Part shown: positions 43,764 through 56,349 of the stretch, one piece after another
How the letters are laid out: every line of letters starts with the position of its first letter
Numbering within the stretch: the first letter of the stretch is position 1
Source: Quercus robur
Lineage: Eukaryota > Streptophyta > Magnoliopsida > Fagales > Fagaceae
Length of the DNA stretch: 64,000 bases
Direction of reading: 5' to 3'
Assembly: GCF_932294415.1 (NCBI RefSeq)
Contig: NC_065538.1
Location: forward strand, 80,489,834-80,553,833
Translations under genes and position numbers: made by a program
The notes under the pieces: generated by a model
Told to the model about the DNA's origin: nothing
The model's input: only the letters and a program-made list of their open reading frames with translations
Databases searched by the model: none

Positions 43764-46503
43764 TCGATATTGAAGAACAATAATGTAATTGATCGATATA
43801 GAAAGAACAATAGGTAAAACAAATGAATTCGTTTTTGTTTCATTGATTGTCTGTCTTAGTATCGGTGTCTATCATTTTTTGTTGCATAAATCTTTCAAAG
43901 ACCAGACTAGAATTCGAGTATTAGTAAAGTGGTGGTTGTGACTGATAGGGGACAACTCTGTGAAGTTTCGTGTAGGACTTGAGATCATTGTTTGAGTGAT
44001 ATGCATTTTATTGTAGATTTTATTTGCTCCTCTTTTATAATATAAATCTTTGATCATGTAATTTTTTGGGATAAGTTTTTTACTTATAAAAAAATTTCAT
44101 GCATTGCTAACATGTGTTAGTCTTAGTCTTTGTCTATGCTAGGAATGAAAGTACATTAGAGGGTCTTAATCTGTTGGTGAAAGGAGTGATTGAATGATTA
44201 ATAAATGAAAAGTAAGAAGGATAAAGAGGTGATTGTGGACTTTATTACTATATCTTTCAAAAATAATAAATACTGTTCTTTGATTTTGAGTTGGTTTTGT
44301 TAAATAGTCAAGTATGATCATTTCTACCTACATATAAGAAAAGTTAAATTATTCGTGCATTCTAGAATATTTAGCTATTTCTTCATCTTGCCAATGTTAT
44401 GAAACTTATGCACTTAATAGTCCCAGTATTGTTGCATATCTAATATGACTGTAATTTTTGTTGGACAAATATAGTTGGTTGGTTGTCTTTCTCACTGACT
44501 AGGTCTTATCTGGCTAGATGCTTAGTGCATCTACAATGACATATTAGTTGTTGTGGTGTTATTACGCATCCTTAAGGGCTCATGACTGCGTGCATATAAG
44601 AGTTTTCAAATTTTAATGCTGACATTTTTTTTTTTTAATTATTAAGGGTGTAAATACTAATTATAGTTAGGAAATAACTTTTAAGCCATCATCTTTTTGG
44701 AAATAAGTTTGTAGAATATTTAGCTGTTTTCTCATCATGCCAATGTTATTAATTCCTTAAAAAAGAAAAAAGAAAAAAAAGATTAGGCCTTAGGGTGTTT
44801 TCCTTATTCATCATAAGGTGATTCTGAGGCCCTTAACTTCATAAGTCTTTTCAAAGACTGATTAGTATAGAAATGCTAGTAAATAAAATTATAAGTAAAG
44901 CCTTGGGACTAAGGAATGGATTTGCTCTTTTCTAATTTGCATGTCATTCTGGACATTCTTTTGAGATATATGGTGAACCTTTTACTCTGTTTTTACAGGG
45001 CCTGCAAACCTGCTTGGTGGCTTTGTTTTCATGGCATCGTCGTTGTCCTTTTTTTTTTCTTCACCATTTCAAAAGAAAGGAGAGGGGCAGGGGAGGGAGC
45101 ATTTCAGTGACGATCCATCCATTTCATTTGTGGAAATTACTGACACACTTGATTAGGATGATACTTTTCTGGGGAAAGCATGTCATTTGTTTGGCAATCA
45201 ATTTTATCTAGAAGGTTGTTTCTGTTCCTTCCTATTGATTGTATAGATTTCTCTCTTCCCTTGGAACCTTTATTTCTAATTTTAGAATCAAATCTATCTA
45301 GTAAAGTAATCCAATTTTGTAAGTTATTGAAGATTTGAGCAACATCAAAGGTTGGAGAACTTTCCAGTTGTTGGACTCATTTCTACCTATGTATAAGAGA
45401 AGCTGGATTATTCATGTCTACTAGAATATTTATTTGTTTTCTCATTATGCCAATGTTTTTTTTATGAAACTTATGCACCTAATAATTCCAGTATTGTTGC
45501 ATATCTAATATGACAAAATATAGTTGTCCATTTTATATTTTTATGGAAAAAAGATAGGATTTTGGTTTGGCAATGCTCTTCAATTTCTAATAAATAGATC
45601 AGATATAACTCAAATTCAACAGTGGCTACTCCAAAAGATAAATTGTGCAAAGATGAAACAATAGCCGAAACATATTGTTCCTCTTAGCTTGTCTTTCTTG
45701 GCCAATATGGAAGGGAAGAAATGAAAAGATATTTGATAAAAGGATCCAAATTCTTGGATTGACAACTCAAAAAGCAAAGTCTCTGCATCTGTATTTATTA
45801 ATTGGACATGGATATATACTGACTTATCAAATTATTGTTTAACAGATAATGTGATAACTGATAATAGTGTATGAGACTCTGCGTATTGAGCCAATAATGG
45901 GTGGCTAAAATGGGTTATATTGTTTTGATGCTCGATAAGAGTAAACCCGATGATAGGTTGGAGTGATCTTTCCTAGAGAGCACAATGAGGAAGATGAGAT
46001 TAGATTATTGATGGACCGTTTAGTTCCACCCACCCCATCCAGTCCCATATTTAGAAGCTAATTATTGTATGCCTTAAATGGTGAGCCAGCGCCCTAATAA
46101 TTTTTCAATAATTATTGAGTTCCAATAATTTTTCAATGGCACCCTTGAGTTCCACCGACCCCATCCAGTCCCATATTTTGAAGCTATCATTGCGTGCCAT
46201 AAAGCTTTATTTTCAGTTGCATAATGCCAAAGTCATTTTCCAAATAAAGCCTGATCGAAATGTGCTAAGCTTCTAATTCTCAATCAGCCAAGTTGAATTG
46301 ATTCACACATTGTCTTTTGATTTACCAAATGAAATTTAAAAGCATTATCTAAATCGCCCCAGAGAAAATTCCTTTGTAATTTTTCTAGGCAACATGACAT
46401 GCTAATAAGAAAGTGAAGCAGGGAGAGGAAATATGTTGTTAAGCTAAAGAGTACTCTTGATAAATAAAGTTTCTTCCAACCAGCTAATCTCCTTTCCAAC
46501 CTC
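43764..46503. repeat. Tandem duplication, second unit (about 2740 bp)
   Basis: Near-identical to the unit at 40963-43763, with scattered substitutions and small indels. One local rearrangement lies near 46010-46090, where a short segment replaces a T-rich stretch of the first unit. It lacks the F-box coding region apart from its last codons. Confidence 0.9.
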
Positions 46504-46660
46504 TCTAAAATCGGATCTTCATGGCACTTTGCACTTATCTTTATCCCCCAGTGGCGGTCTTAAATATTTCATAACCAGGTTAGATATCTTGCACTTAAGA
46601 ATGTCAAAATAAGTTTCAATCTTTGGGATCTCTCCAACAGAAACCATCTCAGACTTGATA
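46270..46660 (-). mobile_element. L1-type LINE fragment, longer copy after the duplication
   Basis: Same reverse-transcriptase segment as in unit 1. It continues past the duplication boundary with upstream L1 sequence on the minus strand (CKISNLVMKYLRPPLG region). This locus is therefore the original and the unit 1 copy is the duplicate end. Contains stops. Confidence 0.75.
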
Positions 46661-46751
46661 GTCTAGATATGGATTCAAAACACAACAAAACACTTTTTAA
46701 TTGGTTAAGTTGCCTTAGGTCATTCCCACATAAAATCAAAATACCATATGG

Positions 46752-47020
46752 TGGCCAAAATGGGGATATACCCCTTTTGGTGAAAAGTTACAGCAAAATA
46801 CCTCATTTTTTAAACTATTTAGGGATATACCACTATTTTGAAACTCGAGTTATAGCCAAATTAAACTTTTTTTTAAAAAAAATTGTGGAACTCAAGTTCC
46901 ACACTAAAACTCAATTTTGATAAAATCAAGTTTCAAAGTAGGCGCATATTCTTAAATAGTTCAGAAATAGGACATTTTGTTAGAACTTTTCACCAAAAGG
47001 GGTATATCCCAATTTTGTGC
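46752..47020. mobile_element. MULE-type MITE with perfect 9-bp target duplication
   Basis: Flanked by ACCATATGG on both sides (46743-46751 and 47021-47029). The termini are TGGCCAAAATGGGGATATAC and, reverse-complemented, GCACAAAATTGGGATATACC, then CCCTTTTGGTGAAAAGTT in both. Internal CTCGAGTT/CTCAAGTT palindromes recall the array at the end of the larger MULE at 9.6-12.1 kb. About 269 bp, no coding. Confidence 0.85.
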
Positions 47021-47273
47021 ACCATATGGCAATAAAAGAGGTGAGATCATCATCGAGTCATTATTCTATTTGCATTGTAAACCCATTTATATATTGCTCA
47101 TCTATCACCTTGGAGATCAATTTACTTTAAGCCTCCACCACTATCACAAATAAGAGAAGTGACAATGGATCACCATAATAATATCTTAATAAAAATTCAT
47201 TAAAGAATACCCCATTTCCTTCTAAGTCTTATCTTGCAATTGAAAATTACATTGCTCCAACCAACCTGGGGCT

Positions 47274-50200
47274 TTAGCGACCATCTATTCTGGTAATTGT
47301 TAAGTCATTTATTGAATTAGCTCCTTCACTAGTTGATCTATCTTTACTATTGTAAGTGTTCTTAAAAATATATGCAGGTTGTTTTGGAGATGGAAGAGGT
47401 GTGTCATTACCCAACATAAAAACAACTGTTGGCATGGTTGGCCGATCTTCTGCATGTTCTTGCACACACAAAAGCCCAATTTGAATATATCTTGAAACTT
47501 CATTAGCGGGGTATGTCTCACCAAGTGATGAATCAATTAGTTCCATAGCTTTATCTTCTTTCCATTGGTCCCAAACCTACCAACATCATATTCAACGTAT
47601 TAGGCTAAATAAAACAAAGCTAATATTTCAAGTCTTTGTTCACACATATACTTACATGTCCAATCAAATTTGAGGAAGGATCATCATGATAATAAGTACT
47701 GTTCTTTTTGCCGGTAATGATCTCTAGTAGCAACACTCCGAAACTAAATACATCTGATTTTATTGAAAATAACCCTCGCATTGCATATTCTGGTGACATA
47801 TAACCACTGTTTGTAGCAAAATGAACAATAAATGTTATGCCATCACATTATTCAATAAAAATGATCAAAGATAGCTCTATCTTTTTTCACCAACGTATCA
47901 AACAACCTTTGGAGTAACACGAGATGAAAAAGAATTATATAGCTTCACCTTTTATTCTTCTTTTTTGTTCTTATTCTTTTTTATGGCTTTCAGGTTGCAC
48001 TGTTTTGACAAACAAGGTGAAAAATTCCATGCATCACATGAGTTTATGGCTGGTGTTTATAATGCATGATTACAACATTGATAGTAAAGGCACATGGGAT
48101 GTGTGTTATATGTTAATTTAGCATGTTGTGAAATTGGGAGTATTTGTAATATCATGATTTTTTAAAATATTTGTAATATCACTACAACATTGATAGCAGA
48201 GGCACTCAATTTTTAAAACAATTTAAAAATAGTTGAGAATGTACACAATGTAGTAGTAGTACAGTAAGCATAGGAGATAAAAGAAGTTAAACGAATAGAA
48301 GTAGGAACTAGGAAGTAATTTTATTACATGAGGAGAAAATGAGTCAAGAAAAAAGAAACTAAAAAAGAAAGTGCGGGAGGAATATGGATTGGATATTAAA
48401 TAGATGACAACAAAGAAGAGAAACCCCTTTTTTAATTCAAAAAATAGATAACAACTAAAGTCATGTAATAAGGTAGAAATTATTAGTATATATTCATTTT
48501 GTGGTCAACTTACTATGTTCCAACAACGCAATTTGTATTTGCTTCAATTTGATCTCCTCCAAAGATTTTAGCCATACCAAAATCTGAAATTTTTGGATTT
48601 AATGTAGTGTCAAGGAGAACATTGCTGGCCTTTAAATCTCTATGAATAATTCTTAATCTTGAGTCTTGATGAAGATATAAGATCCCTCGAGCAATCCCAC
48701 AAATAATCTCACATCGTTTTCCCCAGTCTAACAATAACCTTTTTGTCTCATCTGAATGAAGAGTCAAGAACATAAATTTAGATCAAAAGTGTGCTTAAGT
48801 TTTATTTTACATTCTAGGAATTCATGTGAGATGAAAAAGAAGGCATACCAAAAATAAAAGAGTCCAAGCTTTTGTTTGGCAAGTACTCATAGATTAACAT
48901 CTTCTCTTCTCCTTGAATGCAACAACCTAAAATTTTGACAAGGTTTCTATGTTGGAGTTTAGCAATTAGTGCAACTTCAGTTTTGAATTGTTCTATTCCT
49001 TGTCCTGAGGATTTTGATAGTCTTTTTACTGCTATCTCCATTCCATTATGTAGCGAACCCTGAAATTAATTCCAAATTTCATATATTTATATTGCATATT
49101 CGTTGAAAGAAATTCAATAGTAAATTATCTAGGTAATGAGAATAGCCCAATTCCACCTACAACAGTCTTGCTATATTGAAACTTTTGAACATTCAGGATG
49201 GAATTGTTGATGCATTTAACACATATGAACTGAAGTTATGCATGTTTTAGGACTCTTTTGAGGTGACTACCTTATAAACTGACCCAAAACCACCTTCTCC
49301 AAGCTTGTTAGCTATAGAGAAGTTATTTGTAGCAGCAACAATGGTACTTAGCTCGAATAGTGGTAAATCTGAGTTTCTTCCAGTCCCATCCAGCTCCCTT
49401 CTACTTGGAGAGTCTTCATTGTATGGTGAAGTCATGGTAACGCTATAATTGTACATGCTTTGCCTCTTCTCTGTTCTCAAACACAATAACAGATAATGCA
49501 TAGTTACAATATTTATCCAATTACGATTTCCTAAACAAAAGTCCCATTTGATAAATTCAGAATGAAAATAAAAGAAAAGGAAGAAATCAAGTTTATAATT
49601 TTCAAAGTTTATCCTAGATCATGGTTTTTAGACTCATTCAAAGAACCGTAAAGGGAAGAGTTTTAAGGTTTTTGATATTTGACCAAGCTCCAATTAAGCT
49701 ACGACCATAACGATATAATAATTATTTTAAAGTTTTATTAATACAAAAATTAAATAGAGTACATGTAAAAAATTCAATAATTTTAATTAAAATAATATTT
49801 GAAGAGGTTAAATTATATCTTAATTAAAGATAAGATGATATCTTTTGTAAATTATTACAAAGATTATAAAATGTCTCTTATTATTTAAAATATATTAGAA
49901 AATTTACCTTTTTTAGTCAAAAAAATATTTTAGAAAATTTATACAATGTAATATGATCTTTTACATACACACTAACATAATTATACAATAATAATATTAG
50001 GCGTGAGAGAAGGCAATCAAAAGTTTAGGCATTATTCTTCTCAAAGAAAAATAAAATCAGGCGCACTTTTGGTCCCTTCATTTTGGGCCATTTCTCGATT
50101 TAGTCCCTAAACTGATTTTACTCTTAGGTCAGTCCCTGACTTTTTTAAATCGTTTTTAAAATGGTCCCTACTGTCAACTCAGTTACGGAAAAAGCTGAGG

Positions 50201-53200
50201 TGGCAAACAGCGTGTCCTACTTGCTGACATGGTGATGATGTGGATATTAAAATATTATTAAAAAATACCACGTTAGCATCCATGTCAGCGTTTTAATGAC
50301 AAGTTAGCATTTTAATTAATAAAAAAAATTAAACTAAAAAAAATTCAAAATCAAAAACAAAAGAAGAAAAAACTTTTTCAGGTTCTCTCTTTCTCTATCT
50401 CTTGGTGCGTATTTGTGTTTGTATCTTTCTTTGTTCAAGCTTTCAATCCCTCTCTCTCTCTTAATCTCTAACATTCTCTCTTTCTAAACCCGACTTTCTA
50501 ATCTCTGGGTTTTTCTAGTTTTCCATGGGGTGGTCGGTAATGGAGGTGGAGATCAGTGGTCGGGGTGGAGATCGGTGGTTGGGGTGGTCTTGGATTATGG
50601 GTTTGGTTGGAGATGGAGATGGCTGGGTTTTTCTAGGTTTCAGTGGGGGTGGGCTATGGCCGTGGAGATTGGTGTGGGTCTTGGATTTGTGTTTACATGT
50701 TTGGTTGTAGATGGGGTTTTTCTGGGTTTTTGTAGGGGTGGGTGGTCAGTAGTGGAGGTGGAGATTGGTGTGGCCGTGGAGATCGGTGTGGCCATGTTTG
50801 TGTTTCGGAGATGGAGTTGTCTTAGTGAGTTTGGCTTCATGTTTGTGGTTTTTTGTTTTTTTTTTTTTTTTTTTTTTTATGTGGATTTGTATATTTATTT
50901 CTTGGATTTATTGGGTTTGATTTACTAGAGGTTTATGGGTTTGATTTCTTGGATTTATTGGGTTTGATTTACTAGATGTTTATGGGTTTGATTTCTTAGA
51001 TTTATTGGATGGTTTATTAGTTTGAATTCTTGGATTTATTAGGTTTGATTTACTGGATGTTTATGGGTTTGATTTCTTGGATTTATTGGGTTTGATTTGG
51101 GGAAGAACATGAAGCATGAAGTTCATGTCCTGGGGAAGAAGAAGAACAATGTTCTTCCGAAAAAAAAAAAAAATGAAAAGAAAACCCATTTTTTAAACTG
51201 AAAAAAGTTTTTTTTTTCTTAATTTAATTGAATTAATGTTTATTTATTTTAAAATTTCTGACTTGGATTTTTGTTTTAATTTTTTATTAATTTAAATCTG
51301 ACGTGGAATTTTAAAAATACTAAATAAGTTTTTTTAATAATATTTTAATATCTACGTTAGCGACATGTCAGCAAGTAGGACACGCCGTTTGCCACTTCAG
51401 CTTTCTCCGTAACTAAGTTAATGGTAGGAATCATTTTAAAAACAATTTTAAAAAGTTAAGGACCGACCTAGAAACAAAATCAATTTAGAAACTAAATCGA
51501 AAAATGACTTAAAATATAATGACCAAAAGTATATTTACGAAAAAAAGTAACTAGAGAGATGATTCATGAGAAAAGTCAACTAGTGACTCTGGCCACATGT
51601 CGGAAAGGTGAATAAAAAAAAAAAAAAAAAACTAAAGAGATGAGTGAGTGTTGGATGACATGATGTTAAGCAGTAAATGTGAAAAAGTGAGAGAGAGGTG
51701 TGACTGTTTAGGTTTAAATTTTTTTAAATCAAACTATTCCACAATTCTCAATACCATATTTATTTCTATTATTTGTCTATTAACAACGGGTCAAGCCGCT
51801 TATTAACCCACTGGACCATCAGCTTTTGGGTCAGACTGTGAGTTATGGGCTATCTGGTGACCTTCATTTAGAAAGAGTCAAGAGGCCCATAAATAGTGCT
51901 TTTTGGATTTAGTCCGGCCAATTTGGGGAGATGGCCTCTTTTTGTCGGTCAATTTGGGGAGCTGGCCTCTTTTTGTTCTTAGTTTTTTTCCCCTCAAGTA
52001 CTTTGTTTTTAATTTTTTTAAGAATTACTATTTTTTTAAGGAAAATGTTTATATCGTACTTACTATGTAAGTTTACATTGTAAATACACAAAAATAGATG
52101 AAATAATGATATTATATATAAATATTATGACATAGGTGTCAATTTTTTATGGGTTAAAATAAAATAATAAAATATCTTATTAAGATCTAGCACAGCTAAA
52201 ATTAAAAAGTATTATTGTGAAAATGTCATGACATAAACTTATCACAATATTTTCACTCCTATTGAAATATAAGTTCCTTATAGTTAAAAAGAAAAAAAAA
52301 AATGTCATACCGAGATCTATCTCATTATAGTTGAAAATAAAGATATTATAAAAATATTTTGATATTTTGTTATGTTTCTCTTCTTTTATTTTTTTAGTCA
52401 AATTTCATTATTCAAAATTCATTCCTTTCTAGAGTGAGCAAACCTTTATTTTTATTTTTATTTTTCTCACTGAACAAGCCCACCATCAACCCCTCAATCA
52501 ATAGTGATAGAACTACTTAATTAAGGATAACAAAATATCTCCACCATGCACCATACCCTCACTCTGTTTCAGTTTTCCTATCCTGAAAGAGAAACAGAGT
52601 ACTCATAATCTGACTATGTCGTATCTTGTCATACTTATCAATTACAAAACTAATCTCTTTTTTTATTCCTTTAACTAGTTGATGTCCGACAATACTTTTA
52701 CCCTGTCAACATTTGTTAACTAACCTTAGAACCTTAGAAATTTTGTTTTTAGTGAGAAGGACAAAAACGAACTGCACCCACTAACCTTAGAAATTAAGAA
52801 AAACGTGAAGTGACATTTGTTCACTGGTAATGAAATATGTGAACAGAACAAAAGGGCGGAAAAGATTGCATTACCTTTTTTCTTTCTCATTATCAACCAA
52901 TAAACAATGAACACCGCAATAAGCAACACCACTGCAACAGAAACCCCAATAGTTGCCCTTATCCCTTTGTTCCGAAGAAGGCCATTTTTCTTAGCATATT
53001 GAGCTAGGAAAAAAAAGACAAAAGAAATATTATTATTTGCTGCTATAAATCTGAAAACGTAGTTCTATATGTATAAAACGTTGGTGCAAAATAATATAAA
53101 AATAGTAATTACTGAAGAATTTCTTTTTATATCAATTATAAAAACAGAATAATTGTTGAAATTTGATAGAAAGATTGAAGACTACCTAGAACATCTGCAT

Positions 53201-54473
53201 CCACACGTAAATATAAATCTTGTCCATCATTGGTATATGATCTTGTGTCCACTAAGTTCCCATGCCATGTCAAGCACCCAATCCCTCCCATACTCACATT
53301 TGCACTTGTGTAAGCTGTACAAGAACAATTCCTCAAGCACTCTTGCTCACATTCTTTCCAACTCATACTCATGTTTGCACGTGCCACTGAAGTATTTGGC
53401 ACCTTTACACGTGCCAACTTCACAAACCCTTCTCCGCTATTACACGTGGACACTCCTTGTTTTCTCACACACCCACCAGACCCGTCTCTAAGGTACCAAT
53501 CTTGAGACGACTTGGGTTCGAACCCAGGTAAGCATGTGCACTCGAACTTGTCTGCATTGGATGGGTCACAGTAACTATTTGGACCACAATGCAAATAATT
53601 ATCACATGGCTCTTTTGGGGCGTGCCAAAACTGGAACCACCTATCATTCCTCCACGTGTACCTTTCAACGGCTCCTGATTCATTTACCACCATTCTAGAG
53701 AAAATACTGGGATTAATTATACCATACATAATAAAGATCTCATCTTGATTATTCACAAAACTAATATTGAAGATGAAATTTTGTGTCATTTCGGGTACAC
53801 CGCTTAATCTTAGCCCATTCCAAGGTCCGGCCCGCCACGTTGGAGTCTGACCCATGTATAAGAACAACTGGGGGAACCCAATTGGATCAATCCGAAATGA
53901 AGAGTTACCTGTTCCCGGGTCATCTTTGGTCTTCCAACATGTTAGGAACCGGTTTAACCCAGTTCTCCGGTCGAGCCCAAGTTTCATAAACGGAAGCAAA
54001 GTATTTGTGGGATTGTCAAAGCTTTGCCATATGACACTTTTGTTGTCTTCTTGAACCAAAACAAGATTTCCTGAATCCAAGAGCTGAGCCATAGAATTAT
54101 TTGTGGATGAGACTGAAACAGAAACATTGGTGGACCAAATTGGAATGGTTTGGTTTTGGGTGTGAAGTGCAAGGTTCCCCTGACCGTTGATTGATAGGAT
54201 TCCTGTGCTATCATTGAGAGGATTATCTCTATTTGCAACCCACACAATAGTTTGTTCAGGAACTTTGTTGTACCAAATTCCAACATAGCGCTTTGTGGAA
54301 TTGCCGGGGCTGAAAAAACCAAGTGCAAAGGCTTTTTGGTTTGAGACTAGAGTTTGACCATCCTTGATGGCCTGGTTGGGTCTTATGGTGTCAAGGGAAA
54401 CGCAAATTTGGAAAAAAAGGGAGAGGAGAAGCAATACTGAATACAAAGAGGGGAGAGAAGAAGCAGGATTCAT
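47274..54473 (-). CDS. G-type lectin S-receptor-like Ser/Thr kinase (GLK3), intact, 7 exons
   Basis: Exons: 53186-54473, 52875-53003, 49271-49470, 48849-49059, 48514-48751, 47656-47806, 47274-47576, summing to 839 aa with canonical splice sites. Signal peptide 1-26 ([13 protein letters not shown]). B-lectin, SLG, EGF-like and PAN domains follow, with all expected cysteines (NCSCTAYT). The transmembrane helix is about 440-466 ([19 protein letters not shown]). Kinase: GEGGFGSV (530-537), Lys551, HRD (646-648), DFG (666-668), [10 protein letters not shown]-type and complete. Exon 7 is the same length as in GLK2 (303 nt), and the C-terminal tail ends RIDGR versus EVDGR there. Intron 2 (49471-52874) contains a 1.5-kb MULE. 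A predicted plasma-membrane receptor kinase. Ligand unknown; roles in defence or self-recognition are typical of the family but not shown here. Confidence 0.95.
50059..51537. mobile_element. Non-autonomous MULE with about 230-bp terminal inverted repeats, in intron 2 of GLK3
   Basis: The left arm begins around CGCACTTTTGGTCCCTTCAT and the right arm, reverse-complemented, around ATATACTTTTGGTCATTATA. Both continue CGATTTAGT..CTAAA.TGATTTT, and share GTGTCCTACTTGCTGACATG. The interior has a G/T-rich stretch of GGTGGAGATCGGTG repeats (50525-50820). Four units of about 50 bp built on GGGTTTGATTTCTTGGATTT follow (50910-51100). No transposase. Exact ends and target duplication not settled. Confidence 0.75.
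51538..52874. other. Rest of intron 2 of GLK3, no other feature
   Basis: AT-rich with a short direct repeat (CCAATTTGGGGAGATGGCCTC / CAATTTGGGGAGCTGGCCTC, 51917-51970). No gene or paired termini found. Confidence 0.4.
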
Positions 54474-54855
54474 TGTTTTTTCACGTTGTGATTGATTATA
54501 GTTTGTGGCAAATGAGTTTGCTGGCTAGGCTTTGAAGTGAAATCTTGGATTTGGAAGTAGCTGAAAATTTTAATGAGTAGGGTCCACAAGAGAGGTAGAA
54601 ATTAAATAAAAAAGCAAAGCACGATAAAGACGTAATACCTGTTACTTTAAATATTAGTACCTATATATATTTATTGGTTTCTGTTTTTTTTTTATAAGAC
54701 ATATAATGGTTTCATGTACGAAGCAATTAAAGAAACACACGTCACTCAGTTCCAAAAGATATCTTGCACCATAAAACTCCCAAAAAAGGAGTACATTTGT
54801 GTGACTTCAGTTTATATTTAGTTATGTTCCAAGGAAAAAGATAGAGGGGACACAC

Positions 54856-54881
54856 TTTTTTTTTTTTTTTTTTTTTTTTTT
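54856..54881. repeat. Poly-T tract (26 bp)
   Basis: T run upstream of GLK3, next to a SINE-like sequence. Confidence 0.85.
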
Positions 54882-54954
54882 CCAAAGTTTTCAACAAGAG
54901 ATTAATTACTGTTCGAGATGGGTAGGCCCATAGTGAAGTAAATCGCTGGCCTAG

Positions 54955-55062
54955 AGAGTTTTTTTTAAAATACTGGTGCTTGGACTTAAACTAGGAAACT
55001 CCTAATCAAACTTAAGACAGCTATTTTAAGACCGAATATCCAATCACTCAGCCAATTTCACT
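54955..55062 (-). mobile_element. SINE-like retroposon
   Basis: On the minus strand an A box-like TGGCTGAGTGATTGG (55040-55054) is followed about 50 nt later by a B box-like GTTTAAGTCCAAG. An A-rich tail ends it (T run on plus, 54960-54967). The order and spacing of the boxes fit a tRNA-derived SINE, and GCTGAGTGG suggests a tRNA-Leu/Ser-type head. Confidence 0.45.
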
Positions 55063-55265
55063 AAATTAGGGAACAATTGATTATAGATTGACATTGTCGA
55101 TGTAAAGGTGCCTGCTTTCGTACCTTCAAATACTTTGAACAAAGCAAATGTGCTATGATTGATTTCTATGGGATTTTAAATCTGCTTGGATTTATCAACA
55201 AAGTATAAGGGTCTGCTTGTTGTGTTCATGTAGGAAATGGAGAGTTTTGGTTTGGTATATTGTTA

Positions 55266-56296
55266 GATCATCCACAGCAGTAGAGATAAAAATTTAGTTA
55301 TTTAGCTCCACTAAAAGTTACTTTATCTATTTTACCTATACACATGCTGCAGCAGTGGATCTATTTTAGCTTTCAACATAATAAAATAATATAAACATCA
55401 CTATAAAATAATATATTTACTACAATAAAATAATCCATCTCACTACAATAAAATAATATATTCACTACATACAACCATCACAGCCACACACACAACCACA
55501 ACTACCACCACCACCACCACCACAGCCCACAACAAAGAAAAAAAAAATCAGCTAAGCCTACACCCACTAGACCCATTAGGCAACACCCACACCCACCACC
55601 ACGAAACCCACTCGAGCCACCACCACGAATACACCAATCTACCCACAAATCCACCCATAGCCCAGCCACCCACCAATGCTGATCTACCCACACAACCACA
55701 ACCATCGACGCCGATTTATTCCATTCCTCATTAGGTAATATATCCACTGATGCTGACGAACCCAGCCATCCACCAACACCGATCTACCCACACAAACCAC
55801 AACCACTACCACACCACAGCCCACAGCAAGAAAAAAAAAAAAACAAGGAAAAAAGCAACCAAGTAAGGGCGAAATGGGTTGGCGGCGTGGGTTGGCGGCA
55901 TGGATCGGTAGCGGGGGTCTGCGACGTTCCAGTGGCATGGCTCAGCAGCATGGGGGTGGGTTGGCAGTGGTGAAGTAGATCGGTGAAGCAAAGAGTAGAT
56001 GAGGGAGAAAAAAAATGAGAAGGAAAAAGGAAGAAAGAAGAGAAGCCGGAGTGAGAAAAAGAAAGAAAGAGAAAATATTTTTTAAATGAAAGAGGAGAGA
56101 GAAATTTAATAAAATATTATTATTATTTTTAGCTCTCAGGTACAGTGCACGTCTATATATCTATAGATGTGCACTGTAGCAATGAAGCTAAAAAAAAAAA
56201 ATAGCTATAGCTCCACTGTTGGATGGTAGTCTTTTGTGTTTTGGTGGAGCTAAAATAGCTATATAGCTATTTAGCTCCACTGCTGTGAGTGCTCTT
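55266..56296. mobile_element. Non-autonomous hAT-like element
   Basis: The left end is ATCCACAGCAGTAGAGATAA; the right end reverse-complemented is CACTCACAGCAGTGGAGCTA, and inner TTAGCTCCACTAAA-type sequence is shared. The interior is CCACCACCACAACC-rich (55490-55810). A hairpin lies near the right end (TACAGTGCACGTCTA...TAGATGTGCACTGTA, 56141-56178). Just outside the ends, GTTAGATC (left) faces GATCTAAC (right). Confidence 0.6.
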
Positions 56297-56349
56297 ACGA
56301 GGATCTAACCTATTATCTTATTGCAGTTTTAGGACCCCTATTAATCCTA

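Noticed and set aside
42118-45110. Short hydrophobic frame present in both units of the tandem duplication
   Set aside because: The second unit has a small indel that changes the frame after about 30 residues, so there is no sign of protein-level conservation.
50530-50928. 132-residue Gly/Trp/Val-rich open frame
   Set aside because: Translation of the GGTGGAGATCGGTG repeats inside a MULE.
55502-55991. Trp/Val/Gly-rich frames on the minus strand
   Set aside because: Products of CCACCACCACAACC repeats inside a hAT-like element.
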